DNA from: Gemmatimonadota bacterium
Lineage (GTDB): Bacteria; Gemmatimonadota; Gemmatimonadetes; Longimicrobiales; Gaopeijiaceae
Length of the DNA stretch: 64,000 nt
Direction: 5' to 3'
Assembly (NCBI GenBank): GCA_028874905.1
Contig: JAPPGZ010000081.1
Location: 1 to 64,000 of the forward strand
The notes under the pieces are model-generated. The model was not told where the DNA came from. It saw nothing but the letters and a program-made list of their open reading frames with translations, and made no database searches. Shown here piece after piece: positions 50,841-60,912 of the stretch. The translations under genes and the position numbers were made by a program. The number at the start of each line of letters is the position of its first letter. Position 1 is the first letter of the stretch.

Positions 50841-52070
50841 CTACATGCCCACCGGTTGCAGCGAAGCCATCCGGATCACGCGAACGGTCGGTATGCCCAC
50901 TTCGTCCGCCTCGATATAGGCCATCAGTCCGTTTGGACCAAAGGCGCTCGGGATCCTGACTCCGTCGACGGGCAGCGTCCCCACGTAGCCTCCCTCCGGG
51001 GTCACGATGTCGATCGGTCCCGGTTCGCTGCCATCCGCCCCGGTTCGCTCGACCCAGATTCGATCCTCCCAGTCCACCGCCATGTTGGCGATGACCGGGA
51101 CCTCGTCCGCGAACCGTAGCTCGTCCACACTCTCCCGCTCGATGCGGAAGATGCCCACGTTGCTGGGCACTTCGCGAGCGCGATAGCGGTCCCGCGCGGC
51201 TTCCTTCATGGCTTCGGTGACCGTGAGGGGCGCGATCGGGCGCTCCACCGCGCCCACCACGCTGCCGTCTCGCGCGACCAGCTTGACCCGGTACCCGATC
51301 GAGTCGACCACCGCGAGGCGGCCGTCGGAGATCACGTCGAAGTAAAGGCGCGGCTCGAAGGCGCGCCCCGCGGACAGCCTGGATACGCCATCGGCGGACG
51401 ATCGCCCGGGACTCCTCCTCTCATCCTCCGGATCGGGCAGTTCCCAGGCAGTGTAGAGGACCTCCGGCGTGCCGTGCTCGATGGGGAAGATCTCGATGGG
51501 TCGGCCGGGGGGATCCAGTTGCGGCAGCCCTTGGCGCCACCGCGCGGTGTCGGCGCGCAAGACGGTAGAAACCAGGCTCCCGTCCGGGAATGCCTTCGAC
51601 CTCAGGAAGGGAACACCTGTAAAGGGACTCACAGGCATCCTGCGGAGGTGTTTCCCGTCCGAACCGAAGACGTCAATACGGCGCACACTACCAACGACGT
51701 AACCGCCGTCTCGACATACGTGGAGCGACGAAGGCGACTGCAATTCCCCCGGTCCTTCCCCCGACCCTCCCACGAAGCGCACGAAGGTCCCGTCCGTGCC
51801 CAACACCACGATTCGGTCTTCCTGCCTATCGAGGATGTGGGCGTTGCCCGCCTCGTCGAATGCAACGTCCGCGATCGAACCGAAGCTCTCCCAGTCCTCT
51901 CCCATGTAGGCGCCGACCGTGTAGACATCCTCGGTCACGGCGGCCAGCATGATGTCCGGGCCCTCCAGCGTTCCCGGACGACCACCGGTGCCGGGGCCGG
52001 GCGTGGCGTCGCTGCACGCAGCGGTGGCTGCCAGCGCGCTCGTGATCAGGGACAGGGCCTTGATCCGCAA
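50841..52070 (-). CDS. 6-bladed beta-propeller lipoprotein, paralogue
   Basis: This 409-aa lipoprotein starts with TTG (MRIKALSLITSALAATAAC). Blades include IADVAFDEAGNAHILDRQED, FVGGSGEGPGELQSPSSLHV and MAVDWEDRIWVERTGADGSE, shared in pattern with the lipoprotein at 42128-43348. Similar solo propeller lipoproteins are frequent in Gemmatimonadota and Bacteroidota. Its ligand is unknown. It lies between two plus-strand genes on its own transcript. Confidence 0.82.
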   Translation of the reverse strand: MRIKALSLITSALAATAACSDATPGPGTGGRPGTLEGPDIMLAAVTEDVYTVGAYMGEDWESFGSIADVAFDEAGNAHILDRQEDRIVVLGTDGTFVRFVGGSGEGPGELQSPSSLHVCRDGGYVVGSVRRIDVFGSDGKHLRRMPVSPFTGVPFLRSKAFPDGSLVSTVLRADTARWRQGLPQLDPPGRPIEIFPIEHGTPEVLYTAWELPDPEDERRSPGRSSADGVSRLSAGRAFEPRLYFDVISDGRLAVVDSIGYRVKLVARDGSVVGAVERPIAPLTVTEAMKEAARDRYRAREVPSNVGIFRIERESVDELRFADEVPVIANMAVDWEDRIWVERTGADGSEPGPIDIVTPEGGYVGTLPVDGVRIPSAFGPNGLMAYIEADEVGIPTVRVIRMASLQPVGM

Positions 52071-52223
52071 CGTAGTCTCCTCGCTTGAGGGATCGGACAG
52101 TTGCCCACAAACTAATCTTTTCGTTTGTCGGTGTCACGTCGGCACGCGGGTCGCTGGCCCGCCTCCGGACCGACCGGTACATTCGCTCCATTCCGCACAC
52201 CACCCGTCAAGCCCGGAGGACCC

Positions 52224-53501
52224 ATGGACCGCGCGCCCCGCCTACCCCGCCGCCGCTTCCTCCACCTGACCGGCTGTGCCGTGGGCCTCGCCGCCACCTC
52301 CGCCTGCGCATCCACCGCGCGCTCAAGCGGACCAGGTGCCCGCGAGGTCTCAGGCTCCAGCGCTGCGGGTGTCCCACTGACGGTCGATCGCACCTATAAC
52401 CCCACCCGCTTCGACCCGTGGATCGAACTCGACCGCGCTGCCTGGGCCCACAACGTCCGCGAGGCCACGCGGCTGGCGAGCGGGCGCCCGATCCTCGCCG
52501 TCGTGAAGAACAACGCGTACGGCCTGGGCGACCGTGCGGTCGGGCCGCTCCTGGCCGGAATGCCCCAGGTGGGCGGCCTCGCTGCCGTGCGCGTCGAGGA
52601 GGCCCTGGCCATGCGCCAAGAGGGCGTCACCAAGCCGATCGTGGTCATGGCCGAGGGGTCCGAGGACGAGATCGAGGAGATGATGAGGCACGATGTGCTG
52701 CCGTCCGTGTGGCTGGACGACGCGCCGGGACGCCTGCGCAGCGTGTCCAGGCGGCTGGGCCGGCCCGTTCCCGTCCAACTCTTCATCGACACGGGGATGA
52801 ACCGCGAGGGGATGCCCCACACACGCGCCCGGTCGTGGATCGAGGAACTCGTCCGGAGCGAGTACGTCGACGTGAACGGCACCTACACCATGTTCACCCA
52901 CGACCTGGATTTCGACCGGGAGCAGCACGCTCGCTTCGAAGAGCTGCTGGGCTGGGCCCGCGGGAAGAACCTGCCCCTCGGGACCCTCCACGCCGCCCCC
53001 ACCTATGAGCTCTTCCACCTGCCCGAGGCCCACTACGACATGGTGCGGCCTGGCAATGCCCTGTTCGGGAATCCCCCCGGCGAGGAGGCCAGGGAAATGG
53101 CCGACCTCAAGCCGGTGTTCAGCCTGAAAACGCGGGTTGTGCGGGTCGAGCACCTCGAGCCGGGCGACAGCGCGGGCTTCAACCGCACGTTCATGCCCGA
53201 CCGTGCCACCTGGGTCGCGCTTCTACCGATCGGGCGCACCGACGGCTACCCGTCCCAGGCGAACGGAACCTGCGAAGTGCTGATCAACGGCCGTGTGTAC
53301 CCGGTCGCGGGCGGGGTCAACTCCGCCCACACTATCCTCGACATCGGTCCGGACAAGACCGTCGAGGTCGGCGATGTGGCCACGCTCATCGGGCCCGACC
53401 ACCCGGCCGTCCTGCCGCACACCGTGGCCGAGCGTACGGAGCTCGGCTTCCTTCGGATCATCCAGAGCATGAACCCGCGGCTTCCGAGACGGGTAGTGTA
53501 G
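52224..53501 (+). CDS. Tat-exported alanine-racemase-like PLP protein lacking the catalytic tyrosine
   Basis: This 425-aa protein has a twin-arginine leader (RRRFLHLTGCAVGLAA) and possible lipid Cys28, then an alanine racemase N-terminal barrel with the PLP lysine K95 in AVVKNNAYGLG. The second catalytic residue, the Tyr of the usual G-Y-A-D-G motif, is Arg here (LPIGRTDGYP, R338), and the CMDQ motif region reads GGVNSAHTILDIG. Two-base racemisation is therefore unlikely; the enzyme may do another fold-type III reaction or bind PLP. An AGGA site precedes the ATG. Confidence 0.85.
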   Translation: MDRAPRLPRRRFLHLTGCAVGLAATSACASTARSSGPGAREVSGSSAAGVPLTVDRTYNPTRFDPWIELDRAAWAHNVREATRLASGRPILAVVKNNAYGLGDRAVGPLLAGMPQVGGLAAVRVEEALAMRQEGVTKPIVVMAEGSEDEIEEMMRHDVLPSVWLDDAPGRLRSVSRRLGRPVPVQLFIDTGMNREGMPHTRARSWIEELVRSEYVDVNGTYTMFTHDLDFDREQHARFEELLGWARGKNLPLGTLHAAPTYELFHLPEAHYDMVRPGNALFGNPPGEEAREMADLKPVFSLKTRVVRVEHLEPGDSAGFNRTFMPDRATWVALLPIGRTDGYPSQANGTCEVLINGRVYPVAGGVNSAHTILDIGPDKTVEVGDVATLIGPDHPAVLPHTVAERTELGFLRIIQSMNPRLPRRVV

Positions 53502-53579
53502 CGGCGGGTCCACACGAGAAGAGGCTTGACCACAGGCGAGCCGTCGACAGAACGCATGGCGACGCACAAGGAGGCATCG

Positions 53580-55373
53580 ATGCCGACTACCCATTTCCGT
53601 CGAACCTACCTCCAAGGCCTCCGGGATCGTGCGCTTGCTTTCGCTCGGCGCGCGCGCCCAGCCGCCCTACTCGGCTTGCTGGTCATCCCCCCCAACGCCA
53701 CGGCACAGATCCAGCAGCACCTCGACCTCCGCGTCCCCATGCGGGACGGCGTCGAGTTGTCCGCCAATCTCTGGCTGCCCGACGTCGCCGGACCTCATCC
53801 GACAGTCCTCGTACGCACACCCTACATCAAGGCCAATGAGCGATACCCCGAACTGGGGAAGCAGTACGCCGACCGCGGGTACGCCTTCATCGTCCAGGAC
53901 GCACGCGGACGGGGTGACTCGGACGGGAGTTTCGGCTTCTTCTTCGCCGACGCGGAGGACGGATACGACACGATTGAGTGGATCGCCCGCCAGCCCTGGT
54001 CGAATGGGCGGGTCGGCATGGTCGGCGGCTCCTACCTGGCGACGGTGCAGTGGCTCGCAGCCCGCGAGGGCGCGCGCAATCTGGTCTGCATGATCCCCCA
54101 GGCGCCGGGCGGAAACTACTTCGACGAGCTTCCCTACATCGGGGGCGCCTGGCTGATGAAGTGGTCGCTGGACTGGATCAACGGCACTTCCGGAAGGACG
54201 GCTCAAGGGCCCGTCATGGGTGTCACCGATTGGGACGCAGTGTACGCCCACCGTCCACTCATCACCATGGACGACGCGATGGGGCGCGACATGCCCCTCT
54301 ACAACGACTTTCTGAATCACCCCACCAGGGACGCCTACTGGGACCGGATCCTCTTCGAGGACGAAGATTTCGCGGGGATCGACCTGCCAATCCTCGTCTT
54401 CACCGGTTGGTTCGATGCCGATCAGCCTGGCACCATGCGCTACTGGGAGGGAATGCGGGACCACTCACCAGGAGCTGACAAGCAGCACATCATCATCGGC
54501 CCCTGGGACCACGGGCAGGCCATCAGCGGCGGCGCGCTCAGTCTGGGTGAGTTCCGCTTCACACCGGAGTCCGTCGTGGACGTGCAGGCCGTCCATATGG
54601 ACTTCTTCGACTACTGCCTCGCCGGCAAGCGATCGACTCCGGACCTGCCGAGGGCAAGCGTGTACCTCACGGGCTCGAACGAATGGCGGGAGTTCGACGC
54701 GTATCCGCCCGCCGAGATGGAGCCACAGAGCCTTTATCTGTCGAGCCGCGGCGGAGCGAACTCGCTGGCCGGGGACGGACGCCTGGCCTGGAGCCCACCC
54801 AGCGAAGAGACACCCGACCGGTATACCTACGATCCGCAGAACCCCGTTCCGTCAGATATCGGTGGGGCTGCGCAGGGGATCGACCAGCGGCCGATCGAAA
54901 GACGCCACGACGTCCTCGTCTACACGAGCGACGTACTCGATTCTCCAGTCGAGATCATCGGTGCGGTCGAGGCAGTCATCCATGCTGCAACCGACGGGCT
55001 GGACACGGACTTCACGGCAAAGCTCGTGGACGTGCAGCCGGACGGCCGCGCCCTCAAGCTCGGTTGGTGGGACGCCGCTGCCATTCGCGCCCGCTACCGC
55101 AACGGTTTCGAGGCGGAGGAGCTGCTCACTCCGGGGCAGGAGGAGGAGTACCGGATCAAGCTCGGGCACATCGGGCACACGTTCCTGCCGGGTCATCGAA
55201 TCCGGTTGGAGGTCTCCAGCAGCGCCTACCCATTCTTCGCACCCAATCCGAACACCGGAAACCCCGTGGCCACGGACACGGAATGGCGCGTCGCCCAGCA
55301 GACGGTCTTCCACGACGCCGCGCGACCGTCGCGCCTGGTCCTGCCGGTGATGCCCAGACGCGTGATTCCGTAG
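53580..55373 (+). CDS. CocE/NonD family alpha/beta hydrolase, exported
   Basis: This 597-aa protein has an N-terminal signal (ALLGLLVIPPNATAQ), an alpha/beta hydrolase core and a C-terminal jelly-roll domain (about 400-590), the plan of cocaine esterase and X-Pro dipeptidyl-peptidases. Catalytic motifs are GMVGGSYLATVQW (nucleophile Ser), FTGWFDADQPG (Asp) and IGPWDHG (His). The start at 53580 has a GGAGG site; an in-frame start at 53526 is less likely. Substrate may be a peptide or ester. It is 13 bases upstream of the KAS III gene. Confidence 0.9.
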   Translation: MPTTHFRRTYLQGLRDRALAFARRARPAALLGLLVIPPNATAQIQQHLDLRVPMRDGVELSANLWLPDVAGPHPTVLVRTPYIKANERYPELGKQYADRGYAFIVQDARGRGDSDGSFGFFFADAEDGYDTIEWIARQPWSNGRVGMVGGSYLATVQWLAAREGARNLVCMIPQAPGGNYFDELPYIGGAWLMKWSLDWINGTSGRTAQGPVMGVTDWDAVYAHRPLITMDDAMGRDMPLYNDFLNHPTRDAYWDRILFEDEDFAGIDLPILVFTGWFDADQPGTMRYWEGMRDHSPGADKQHIIIGPWDHGQAISGGALSLGEFRFTPESVVDVQAVHMDFFDYCLAGKRSTPDLPRASVYLTGSNEWREFDAYPPAEMEPQSLYLSSRGGANSLAGDGRLAWSPPSEETPDRYTYDPQNPVPSDIGGAAQGIDQRPIERRHDVLVYTSDVLDSPVEIIGAVEAVIHAATDGLDTDFTAKLVDVQPDGRALKLGWWDAAAIRARYRNGFEAEELLTPGQEEEYRIKLGHIGHTFLPGHRIRLEVSSSAYPFFAPNPNTGNPVATDTEWRVAQQTVFHDAARPSRLVLPVMPRRVIP

Positions 55374-55386
55374 CTGGGGCCCGCGA

Positions 55387-56424
55387 ATGGACTGGCCGGG
55401 CAAACGCGGCTCGCATCCGATCGGCCTGCTCGGCCTGGGCATCCATCTGCCCGAGCGCGTCATGACGAACGACGAATGGGCGGAGTACGTCGACACCTCG
55501 GACGAATGGATCGTGGAGCGCACGGGAATCCGTACGCGGCGAATTGCAGGGAGGGAAGAAAGCACGGCCGATTTGGCGCTGGCTGCGGCTCAGGCGGCTC
55601 TGGCAGACTGTGCCCTTGAGCCTGCGGATATCGACGAGATCGTGCTCGCGACCGATACACCCGAAGTCTTCATACCGGACACTGCGGCGTACGTGCAGGC
55701 CCGTCTCGGCGTCGGCCACATCCCATGTTACGACCTGGCTGGCAGCGGCTGCGCCGGCTTCGTGCTGGCGCTGGACATCGCGCGGTCGCGGACGCTCGCG
55801 GACGGACGCCGGGTCCTGGTGATCGGAGTCGAACTCCTCACCCGTCTCATGGACTGGCAGGACCGCAACACCTGTGTGCTCTTTGGCGACGCGGCGGGCG
55901 CGGCGGTCGTCGGCGCGGGCCCGGGCGCGGTCGAAATCGTGGCCGCGACGGCGGGAACGGACGGCAGCAAGAGCGACATCCTCGGGGTGGAGGCCGGGGG
56001 CACGCGGTTACCGATTACGGTCGAGCGAGTGCAGCAAGGTCTGCACAAGCTCGTCGTGATGGAGGGGCGGGAGGTCTTCCGCGAGGCCGTGGGCCGGATG
56101 AGCCAAGTCTCACTGCAAGTCCTGGAGAAGGCCGGCGTCTCCATGGACGACGTGGCGCTCGTGGTGCCGCATCAGGCCAACCTCCGCATCCTCAACGCCG
56201 TCGCAAGGCGCCTGGACATCCCCGAAGCGCGGGTCTTCATGAACGTCCAGGAGTACGGCAATACGGGCTCGGCGTCCGTTCCCGTTGCCCTGTGGGAGGC
56301 CCGGGATCAGGGACGGATCAAGCCAGGCGACCTGGTCCTCCTCACGGCCTTCGGGGCCGGATTCCATTGGGCGGCGGCGTTGCTACGCTTTCAGGAGTCC
56401 CCTGGCATAGACTCCGGCTGCTGA
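55387..56424 (+). CDS. 3-oxoacyl-ACP synthase III family protein (FabH-like)
   Basis: This 345-aa ketoacyl synthase III has the catalytic Cys in DLAGSGCAGFVLAL, the His in PHQANLRILNAV, and the Asn in YGNTGSASVPVAL, with the FabH opening GLGIHLPERVMTNDEWA and DEWIVERTGIRTR. These enzymes start fatty-acid synthesis with acyl-CoA and malonyl-ACP. Which primer is used, and whether this is the housekeeping FabH, is not clear because no other fab genes are adjacent. Its stop is 2 bases from the convergent amidohydrolase stop. Confidence 0.92.
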   Translation: MDWPGKRGSHPIGLLGLGIHLPERVMTNDEWAEYVDTSDEWIVERTGIRTRRIAGREESTADLALAAAQAALADCALEPADIDEIVLATDTPEVFIPDTAAYVQARLGVGHIPCYDLAGSGCAGFVLALDIARSRTLADGRRVLVIGVELLTRLMDWQDRNTCVLFGDAAGAAVVGAGPGAVEIVAATAGTDGSKSDILGVEAGGTRLPITVERVQQGLHKLVVMEGREVFREAVGRMSQVSLQVLEKAGVSMDDVALVVPHQANLRILNAVARRLDIPEARVFMNVQEYGNTGSASVPVALWEARDQGRIKPGDLVLLTAFGAGFHWAAALLRFQESPGIDSGC

Positions 56425-56426
56425 TT

Positions 56427-57983
56427 CTACCACTCCCCCGTCACCGGATGGGTCGGAAGGCTCTCGATGTCGATGATGTCCCCCTCCTTCATCACGACTT
56501 CCAGCTGGCGGATGTTGGAGATGGCGGCGAGGGGATCGGCCCCGAGGACCAGGATGTCGGCCAGTTTTCCGACTTCGAGCGTCCCGAACTCGTCGAGGGC
56601 CTTACAGGCCATCGCGCCGTGTTTCGTTGCCGCGACGATCGCCTCCGATGCGGTCATGCCGAGCTCCACCAGCCCCTCGATGGCGATGATCGTGCCGATG
56701 CCGGGCTTCAGATGATCCGCAGCGGGCCGCTCCTCACGCGTGAATTCCGGGGCGACACCCCCAGCGCCGAAGAGCAGGTTGTCGGGCCCGACCGAGACGA
56801 TGCACCCTGCCTCGATGAGCTTGCGGCCGTTCATCTGACGCATCTCCAGGTTCCCGATCGTCACCGACCGGGGATCCGGGATGCCGGTTTCCTGGATCTT
56901 GCGTCGCACCTCGGCCGTCGTCAGCGGTGCACGGCGTTCCTTCTCCAGCTTCGCCCACCGCTCCGCCGCCCTCTCCCGCTCCTCCAGATGCAGTTTCCAC
57001 ACCTCTCCGGTGTACTTGTTCGGGAGCAGCGAGCAGATGATGTCCCGCTCGACGATCATTTCCACGAGTTCGTCGGTGATCTCCCGCATGGCTGTGACTT
57101 CGGGGTGCTGAATCAGGTCGATCCCGGCAAGAATGGAGAGGCGCAGCCCCTCCAGCGTGGTCGAGTGGGTCTCCGCCACCAGGCCGCGCTTCTGCGTCTC
57201 CTCGACGATGACCCGCTGGGCACGCGGCGAGAAGCCTATGGTGGTCGGGTAGTTGAAGTGGTGCGTGCCGCCGTACTTGATGAAGTCCGGTCCAAGATCC
57301 AGGTAGGCGTTCATGGCGACCCGGAGTTCCTCCGGCGTCATGTGCATGAGCTCTTCGCCACTCCCCAGGGTGATGGAGTCGTTGATCTGCTCCTCGAAGA
57401 GCGTCAGCTCTGACTCGCGGTCGCCCGAGAAGGTCTCGGAGAAGGGGCCGCCCCACCCGACGATATTGCCGGCCACGTACATGCGTGGGCCCACCACCTC
57501 GCCCCGGGCAATGGCGTCGCGCACCTGCATCCCGGGAAGCAGGGCCCCGTAGCTGTCGCGGATCGTCGTGACCCCGTGCTTGAGATGGAGCTGGGCTCCC
57601 TGGAGGTTCAGGTCGGCATTGCGGTCCCAGTAGCGCGCGTTGGTTTCGCTCCAGCGCATGCCGAAGGAGAGCGACATGTGCACGTTCGTGTCGACGAACC
57701 CGGGCGTCACGTACTTGCCGGCGCCGTCGATAACACGGGCACCGGCAGGCACCCGAACCGCGTCCCGGGGGCCGATCGCGGCAATGCGTCTGCCCTCGAC
57801 CACGACCGTCGCGTCGGCCAGGGGCAGCCCGCCGTTGCCGTCGATCACGGTGGCCCCCACGATCGCTGTCGCGCCCTGAGGTGTCTGCAAGGCACGCGCC
57901 GGGACCACGGCGGCCAGGAGGAGGACGCCGACAGGGAACAATGCGGGTCGCAGTGCTCCAGGGCCGTCTTTGAGTCTTTTCAT
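56427..57983 (-). CDS. Exported amidohydrolase, SusCD-linked paralogue 2
   Basis: This 518-aa protein has a signal peptide (LFPVGVLLLAAVVPARA) and an amidohydrolase barrel. The first metal motif reads GFVDTNVHMSL, with Asn where H-x-H is usual. Other motifs are intact: DFIKYGG (bridging lysine region), ETHSTTLEGLRLS, DLIQHPE, SVGPDNLLFG and the sandwich LADILVLGADPLA. It is last in a SusC-SusD-amidohydrolase-amidohydrolase operon and closely resembles its upstream neighbour over the whole length, so it arose by tandem duplication. Substrate probably linked to SusCD uptake. Confidence 0.88.
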   Translation of the reverse strand: MKRLKDGPGALRPALFPVGVLLLAAVVPARALQTPQGATAIVGATVIDGNGGLPLADATVVVEGRRIAAIGPRDAVRVPAGARVIDGAGKYVTPGFVDTNVHMSLSFGMRWSETNARYWDRNADLNLQGAQLHLKHGVTTIRDSYGALLPGMQVRDAIARGEVVGPRMYVAGNIVGWGGPFSETFSGDRESELTLFEEQINDSITLGSGEELMHMTPEELRVAMNAYLDLGPDFIKYGGTHHFNYPTTIGFSPRAQRVIVEETQKRGLVAETHSTTLEGLRLSILAGIDLIQHPEVTAMREITDELVEMIVERDIICSLLPNKYTGEVWKLHLEERERAAERWAKLEKERRAPLTTAEVRRKIQETGIPDPRSVTIGNLEMRQMNGRKLIEAGCIVSVGPDNLLFGAGGVAPEFTREERPAADHLKPGIGTIIAIEGLVELGMTASEAIVAATKHGAMACKALDEFGTLEVGKLADILVLGADPLAAISNIRQLEVVMKEGDIIDIESLPTHPVTGEW

Positions 57984-58044
57984 GGTGATTGCACTCCTTT
58001 CAGCGTCGGCGGCTCAAGACGACGCACGCGGCGGCACCGGCGGA

Positions 58045-59607
58045 CTACCGCCATTCGCCGGTGATTGGATTCGTCGGCAGGTTTTCAAAGTCTATGATCA
58101 CGCCTTCCTTCATCACGACCTCGAGTTCGCGGATGTTGGAGATGTCGGCCAGAGGGTCGCCCCGGAGAACGAGAACGTCGGCGAGCTTGCCCACCTCCAG
58201 CGTCCCGAAGTCGTCGAGGGCCTTGCAGGCCATCGCGCCGTGCTTCGTGGCCGCAACGATGGCCTCCGCGGGAGTCATGCCGAGTTCCACCAGACCCTCG
58301 ATCGCAACGATCGTCCCGATGCCGGGCTCCAGGTGCTCCGGCACCGGGTGATCTTCGCGCAGGAACTCCGGGGCCACGCCCGGACGGCCGAAGAGGAGGT
58401 TGTCGGCTCCGACAGAGACGATGCATCCTGCCTGGATGAGCTTTTGTCCATTGGCCCAGCGCGCCTCGAGATTGCTCCAGTAAATGGTCTCGGGGTGGCG
58501 CAGTCCCGTAGCCTCCACCTCGCGCCTGATTTCAAAAGACGTTTTGGGTATGCGTCGTTTCGGTGCACCCGTTGCCTGCGCCTCCGTCAGAGCCTTCCGC
58601 GCTTCCTCACGCTGCTCAAGGCGCTGCTGCCAGATCCTTCCCGTGTACTTGTTGGGCAGCAAGGAGCAGATCACGCCCCGTTCGACGATGAGGTCCACGA
58701 GTTCATCGGTGATGACCCTCAGGCCCACGTTTTCCGGATGCTGAACGACGTCGATTCCGGCGAGCAGCGAGAGTCGCAGGCCTTCCAGGGAGGTGGAGTG
58801 GGTTTCGGCAACCAGACCGCGTTTGTGCGTCTCTTCGACGATTACTCGCTGCACACGCGGCGAGAAGGAGATGAGGGCCGGAGAGGTGTGTGAGGTGCCG
58901 TTGTACTTGATGAAGTCCGGTCCCCTGTCCAGGTAGACGTTCATCGCCACCCGCATCTCCTCGGGAGTCATGTTGAGGAATTCTTCCGCGGTGCCCAGCG
59001 TGAACAGATCGTCGAGTTGTTCCTGGAAGAACGTGAGTTCGGATCTGGGAGGGGCCCGGCGGGTGGAAGGTCCTTCCCAACCGAGAATGTTCCCCGCCAC
59101 GTACATTCGCGGACCAACCCATACACCAGCAGCAATGGAGTCACGGACGGCCATCAATGCCTCCGGTGGGCCGTAGCTGTCCCGCACCGTCGTGACCCCA
59201 TACTTGAGCTGACCCTGCACCCCTTGCAGGACCAGCTCCTCAAGGCGGTCCCAGTAGCGGGCAAAGGTATACTCGCCCGTCGGGCCACCCGTTATGGGGC
59301 CCATATGCACATTGGTGTCGACGATGCCGGGCGTGACGTACTTCCCGGCACCGTCGATTACGTGGGCCCCCGCCGGCACTGCGACCGAGGCACGGGGTCC
59401 GATCTCCGCGATCCTCGCACCCTGGATCAGGATGGTCGCGTCAGGGACCGGCGCCCCCCCATGCCCGTCGATCACCGTGGCTCCGACGATCGCGATCGTG
59501 CCGTCGGTGGCTTGGAAGGCGGTGGCGGGATCTGCCGAAACGAGGCCAAGACCGACGCACGGAAGGACAAGTCGGGCGGCTCTGTTGCAAATGCGGAGGT
59601 GCTTCAC
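58045..59607 (-). CDS. Exported amidohydrolase, SusCD-linked paralogue 1
   Basis: This 520-aa protein has a signal peptide (LVLPCVGLGLVSADPATA) and shares most motifs with the downstream copy: IVDTNVHMGP (Asn for the first metal His), GVTTVRDSYG, DFIKYNGTSH, AETHSTSLEGLRLS, DVVQHPE, SVGADNLLFG and LADVLVLRGDPLA. It differs in the middle loop and after the TNVHM motif, suggesting a different substrate. It lies 15 bases downstream of the SusD-like gene. Confidence 0.88.
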   Translation of the reverse strand: MKHLRICNRAARLVLPCVGLGLVSADPATAFQATDGTIAIVGATVIDGHGGAPVPDATILIQGARIAEIGPRASVAVPAGAHVIDGAGKYVTPGIVDTNVHMGPITGGPTGEYTFARYWDRLEELVLQGVQGQLKYGVTTVRDSYGPPEALMAVRDSIAAGVWVGPRMYVAGNILGWEGPSTRRAPPRSELTFFQEQLDDLFTLGTAEEFLNMTPEEMRVAMNVYLDRGPDFIKYNGTSHTSPALISFSPRVQRVIVEETHKRGLVAETHSTSLEGLRLSLLAGIDVVQHPENVGLRVITDELVDLIVERGVICSLLPNKYTGRIWQQRLEQREEARKALTEAQATGAPKRRIPKTSFEIRREVEATGLRHPETIYWSNLEARWANGQKLIQAGCIVSVGADNLLFGRPGVAPEFLREDHPVPEHLEPGIGTIVAIEGLVELGMTPAEAIVAATKHGAMACKALDDFGTLEVGKLADVLVLRGDPLADISNIRELEVVMKEGVIIDFENLPTNPITGEWR

Positions 59608-59622
59608 GGTTGTGCCTCTCGA

Positions 59623-60900
59623 TCAGGGTATGTTCGGGTTGCCGTGCCGCTCGACGTTCGGCAACGGCCAGCAGGTCGCGTTGCCGTACTGCCGTCCCAG
59701 ATGGTCGACACCCGTAAAGAAGGGGATCTCGTGCGCGGTGCCCATGTAGCGGAGATGGTCGTTCAACCGGTGTCCACCTTCCAGGAAAAGTTCCCGGCTC
59801 CGTTCCTGTAGGACCTGGGCAAGGATATCGCCGTCCGTTGCCGGATCGAACGAAGGCAGTCCGGCTCGTGCATGCAGCGCGTTGATGATATCCACTGCGG
59901 TTTGTCCCCCGCTCACCTCCGCGATGATCAACTGGGCTTCCTCCCAGGTTGCCAGCGGTATGGGCGTGCCGAGCGACGTGTACTTCGTCTGCTTGAAGTG
60001 GTCGAGCGGGGGAGCAGTCGGGAGCACGGAGGTGAACTCGACCGCCACCCTGGGATCCGCAACGCCCTTCCATTCCAGATCTCTGAACCGAGGGGATACG
60101 GTGAACGCCGTAGCGCGCGTATACCGGTCGTAGCCCTTGTTGTACCGGCGCGGGTGGTCGTCTCCGCGAGACGCCACCTTCATGAACCCTTCTGGAACCG
60201 CCTGGGCATCCGACACCGCGCCCGGGCCATCCCCGAGATCCAGACGGACCCTCGCCCGCCCAACGCGCGCCATGTTCACAATCTCGGCTGTGCCGCCGGA
60301 CAACGCCTGCGTGAAGTGTTCCTCCGCCATCCGCAGGACCTGATCCGGCGTGAGCAGGGAACCGCCGTCGATGGCCATCTCGCAAAAGGCCTCGCCGAGC
60401 ATGACGTAGTTGTACCCGGCATATGCATGGGCGGTGGCGATGAGCGAGGCCTTGTTCGGGACGTCAGCGTCCGGAAACTCCGTGATCCGCCGGACAGCAT
60501 CCTCGGCTTCGGTTCTGGCTGTCTGAATCGGCGTGTACTGGCCAAAGCCCGTGCCCTGGCAAGGGGCCTGGGCCATGTTCTGATGGTTCGCGTCGATGAT
60601 GCGACCACCCCACTCCCGGTCGATCTGGGCGCCGCTCGAGTGCCACATCTCGTCGCTGAATGCCGAGCTGCCAAACGTGTAGTTGTTGTAGGCGCACTCG
60701 AAGTCGGCGACCGCACTATTGACCAGAAGGCCGGAGATGGCCGGATCCTCGAGGGCGCTCTCGTCCACCACGCCGGGGAGCTCCACTTCGAGTAGATCGT
60801 CGCAGCCGGTGAGCCCTCCCAGGATCAGCAACAGGCTGGCAACCGTCGTGAGAACCCCGACCCCACCCTTCCCTTGCTTCCGTCGATTTCCGTGTGTCAT
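59623..60900 (-). CDS. SusD/RagB-family outer-membrane lipoprotein
   Basis: This 425-aa lipoprotein (LLLILGGLTGCDDLLEVELPG) has TPR-like helices and the C-terminal Q-E-R-SRELFLEGGHRLNDHLR motif characteristic of SusD/RagB proteins, which cap a SusC barrel and capture ligand outside the cell. It is 12 bases downstream of the SusC gene. Several aromatic/Cys positions (CAYNNYTF, CWPLPN) are visible but the ligand is unknown. Usually such pairs import glycans or peptides. Confidence 0.92.
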   Translation of the reverse strand: MTHGNRRKQGKGGVGVLTTVASLLLILGGLTGCDDLLEVELPGVVDESALEDPAISGLLVNSAVADFECAYNNYTFGSSAFSDEMWHSSGAQIDREWGGRIIDANHQNMAQAPCQGTGFGQYTPIQTARTEAEDAVRRITEFPDADVPNKASLIATAHAYAGYNYVMLGEAFCEMAIDGGSLLTPDQVLRMAEEHFTQALSGGTAEIVNMARVGRARVRLDLGDGPGAVSDAQAVPEGFMKVASRGDDHPRRYNKGYDRYTRATAFTVSPRFRDLEWKGVADPRVAVEFTSVLPTAPPLDHFKQTKYTSLGTPIPLATWEEAQLIIAEVSGGQTAVDIINALHARAGLPSFDPATDGDILAQVLQERSRELFLEGGHRLNDHLRYMGTAHEIPFFTGVDHLGRQYGNATCWPLPNVERHGNPNIP

Positions 60901-60912
60901 TGATCTAGCCCC

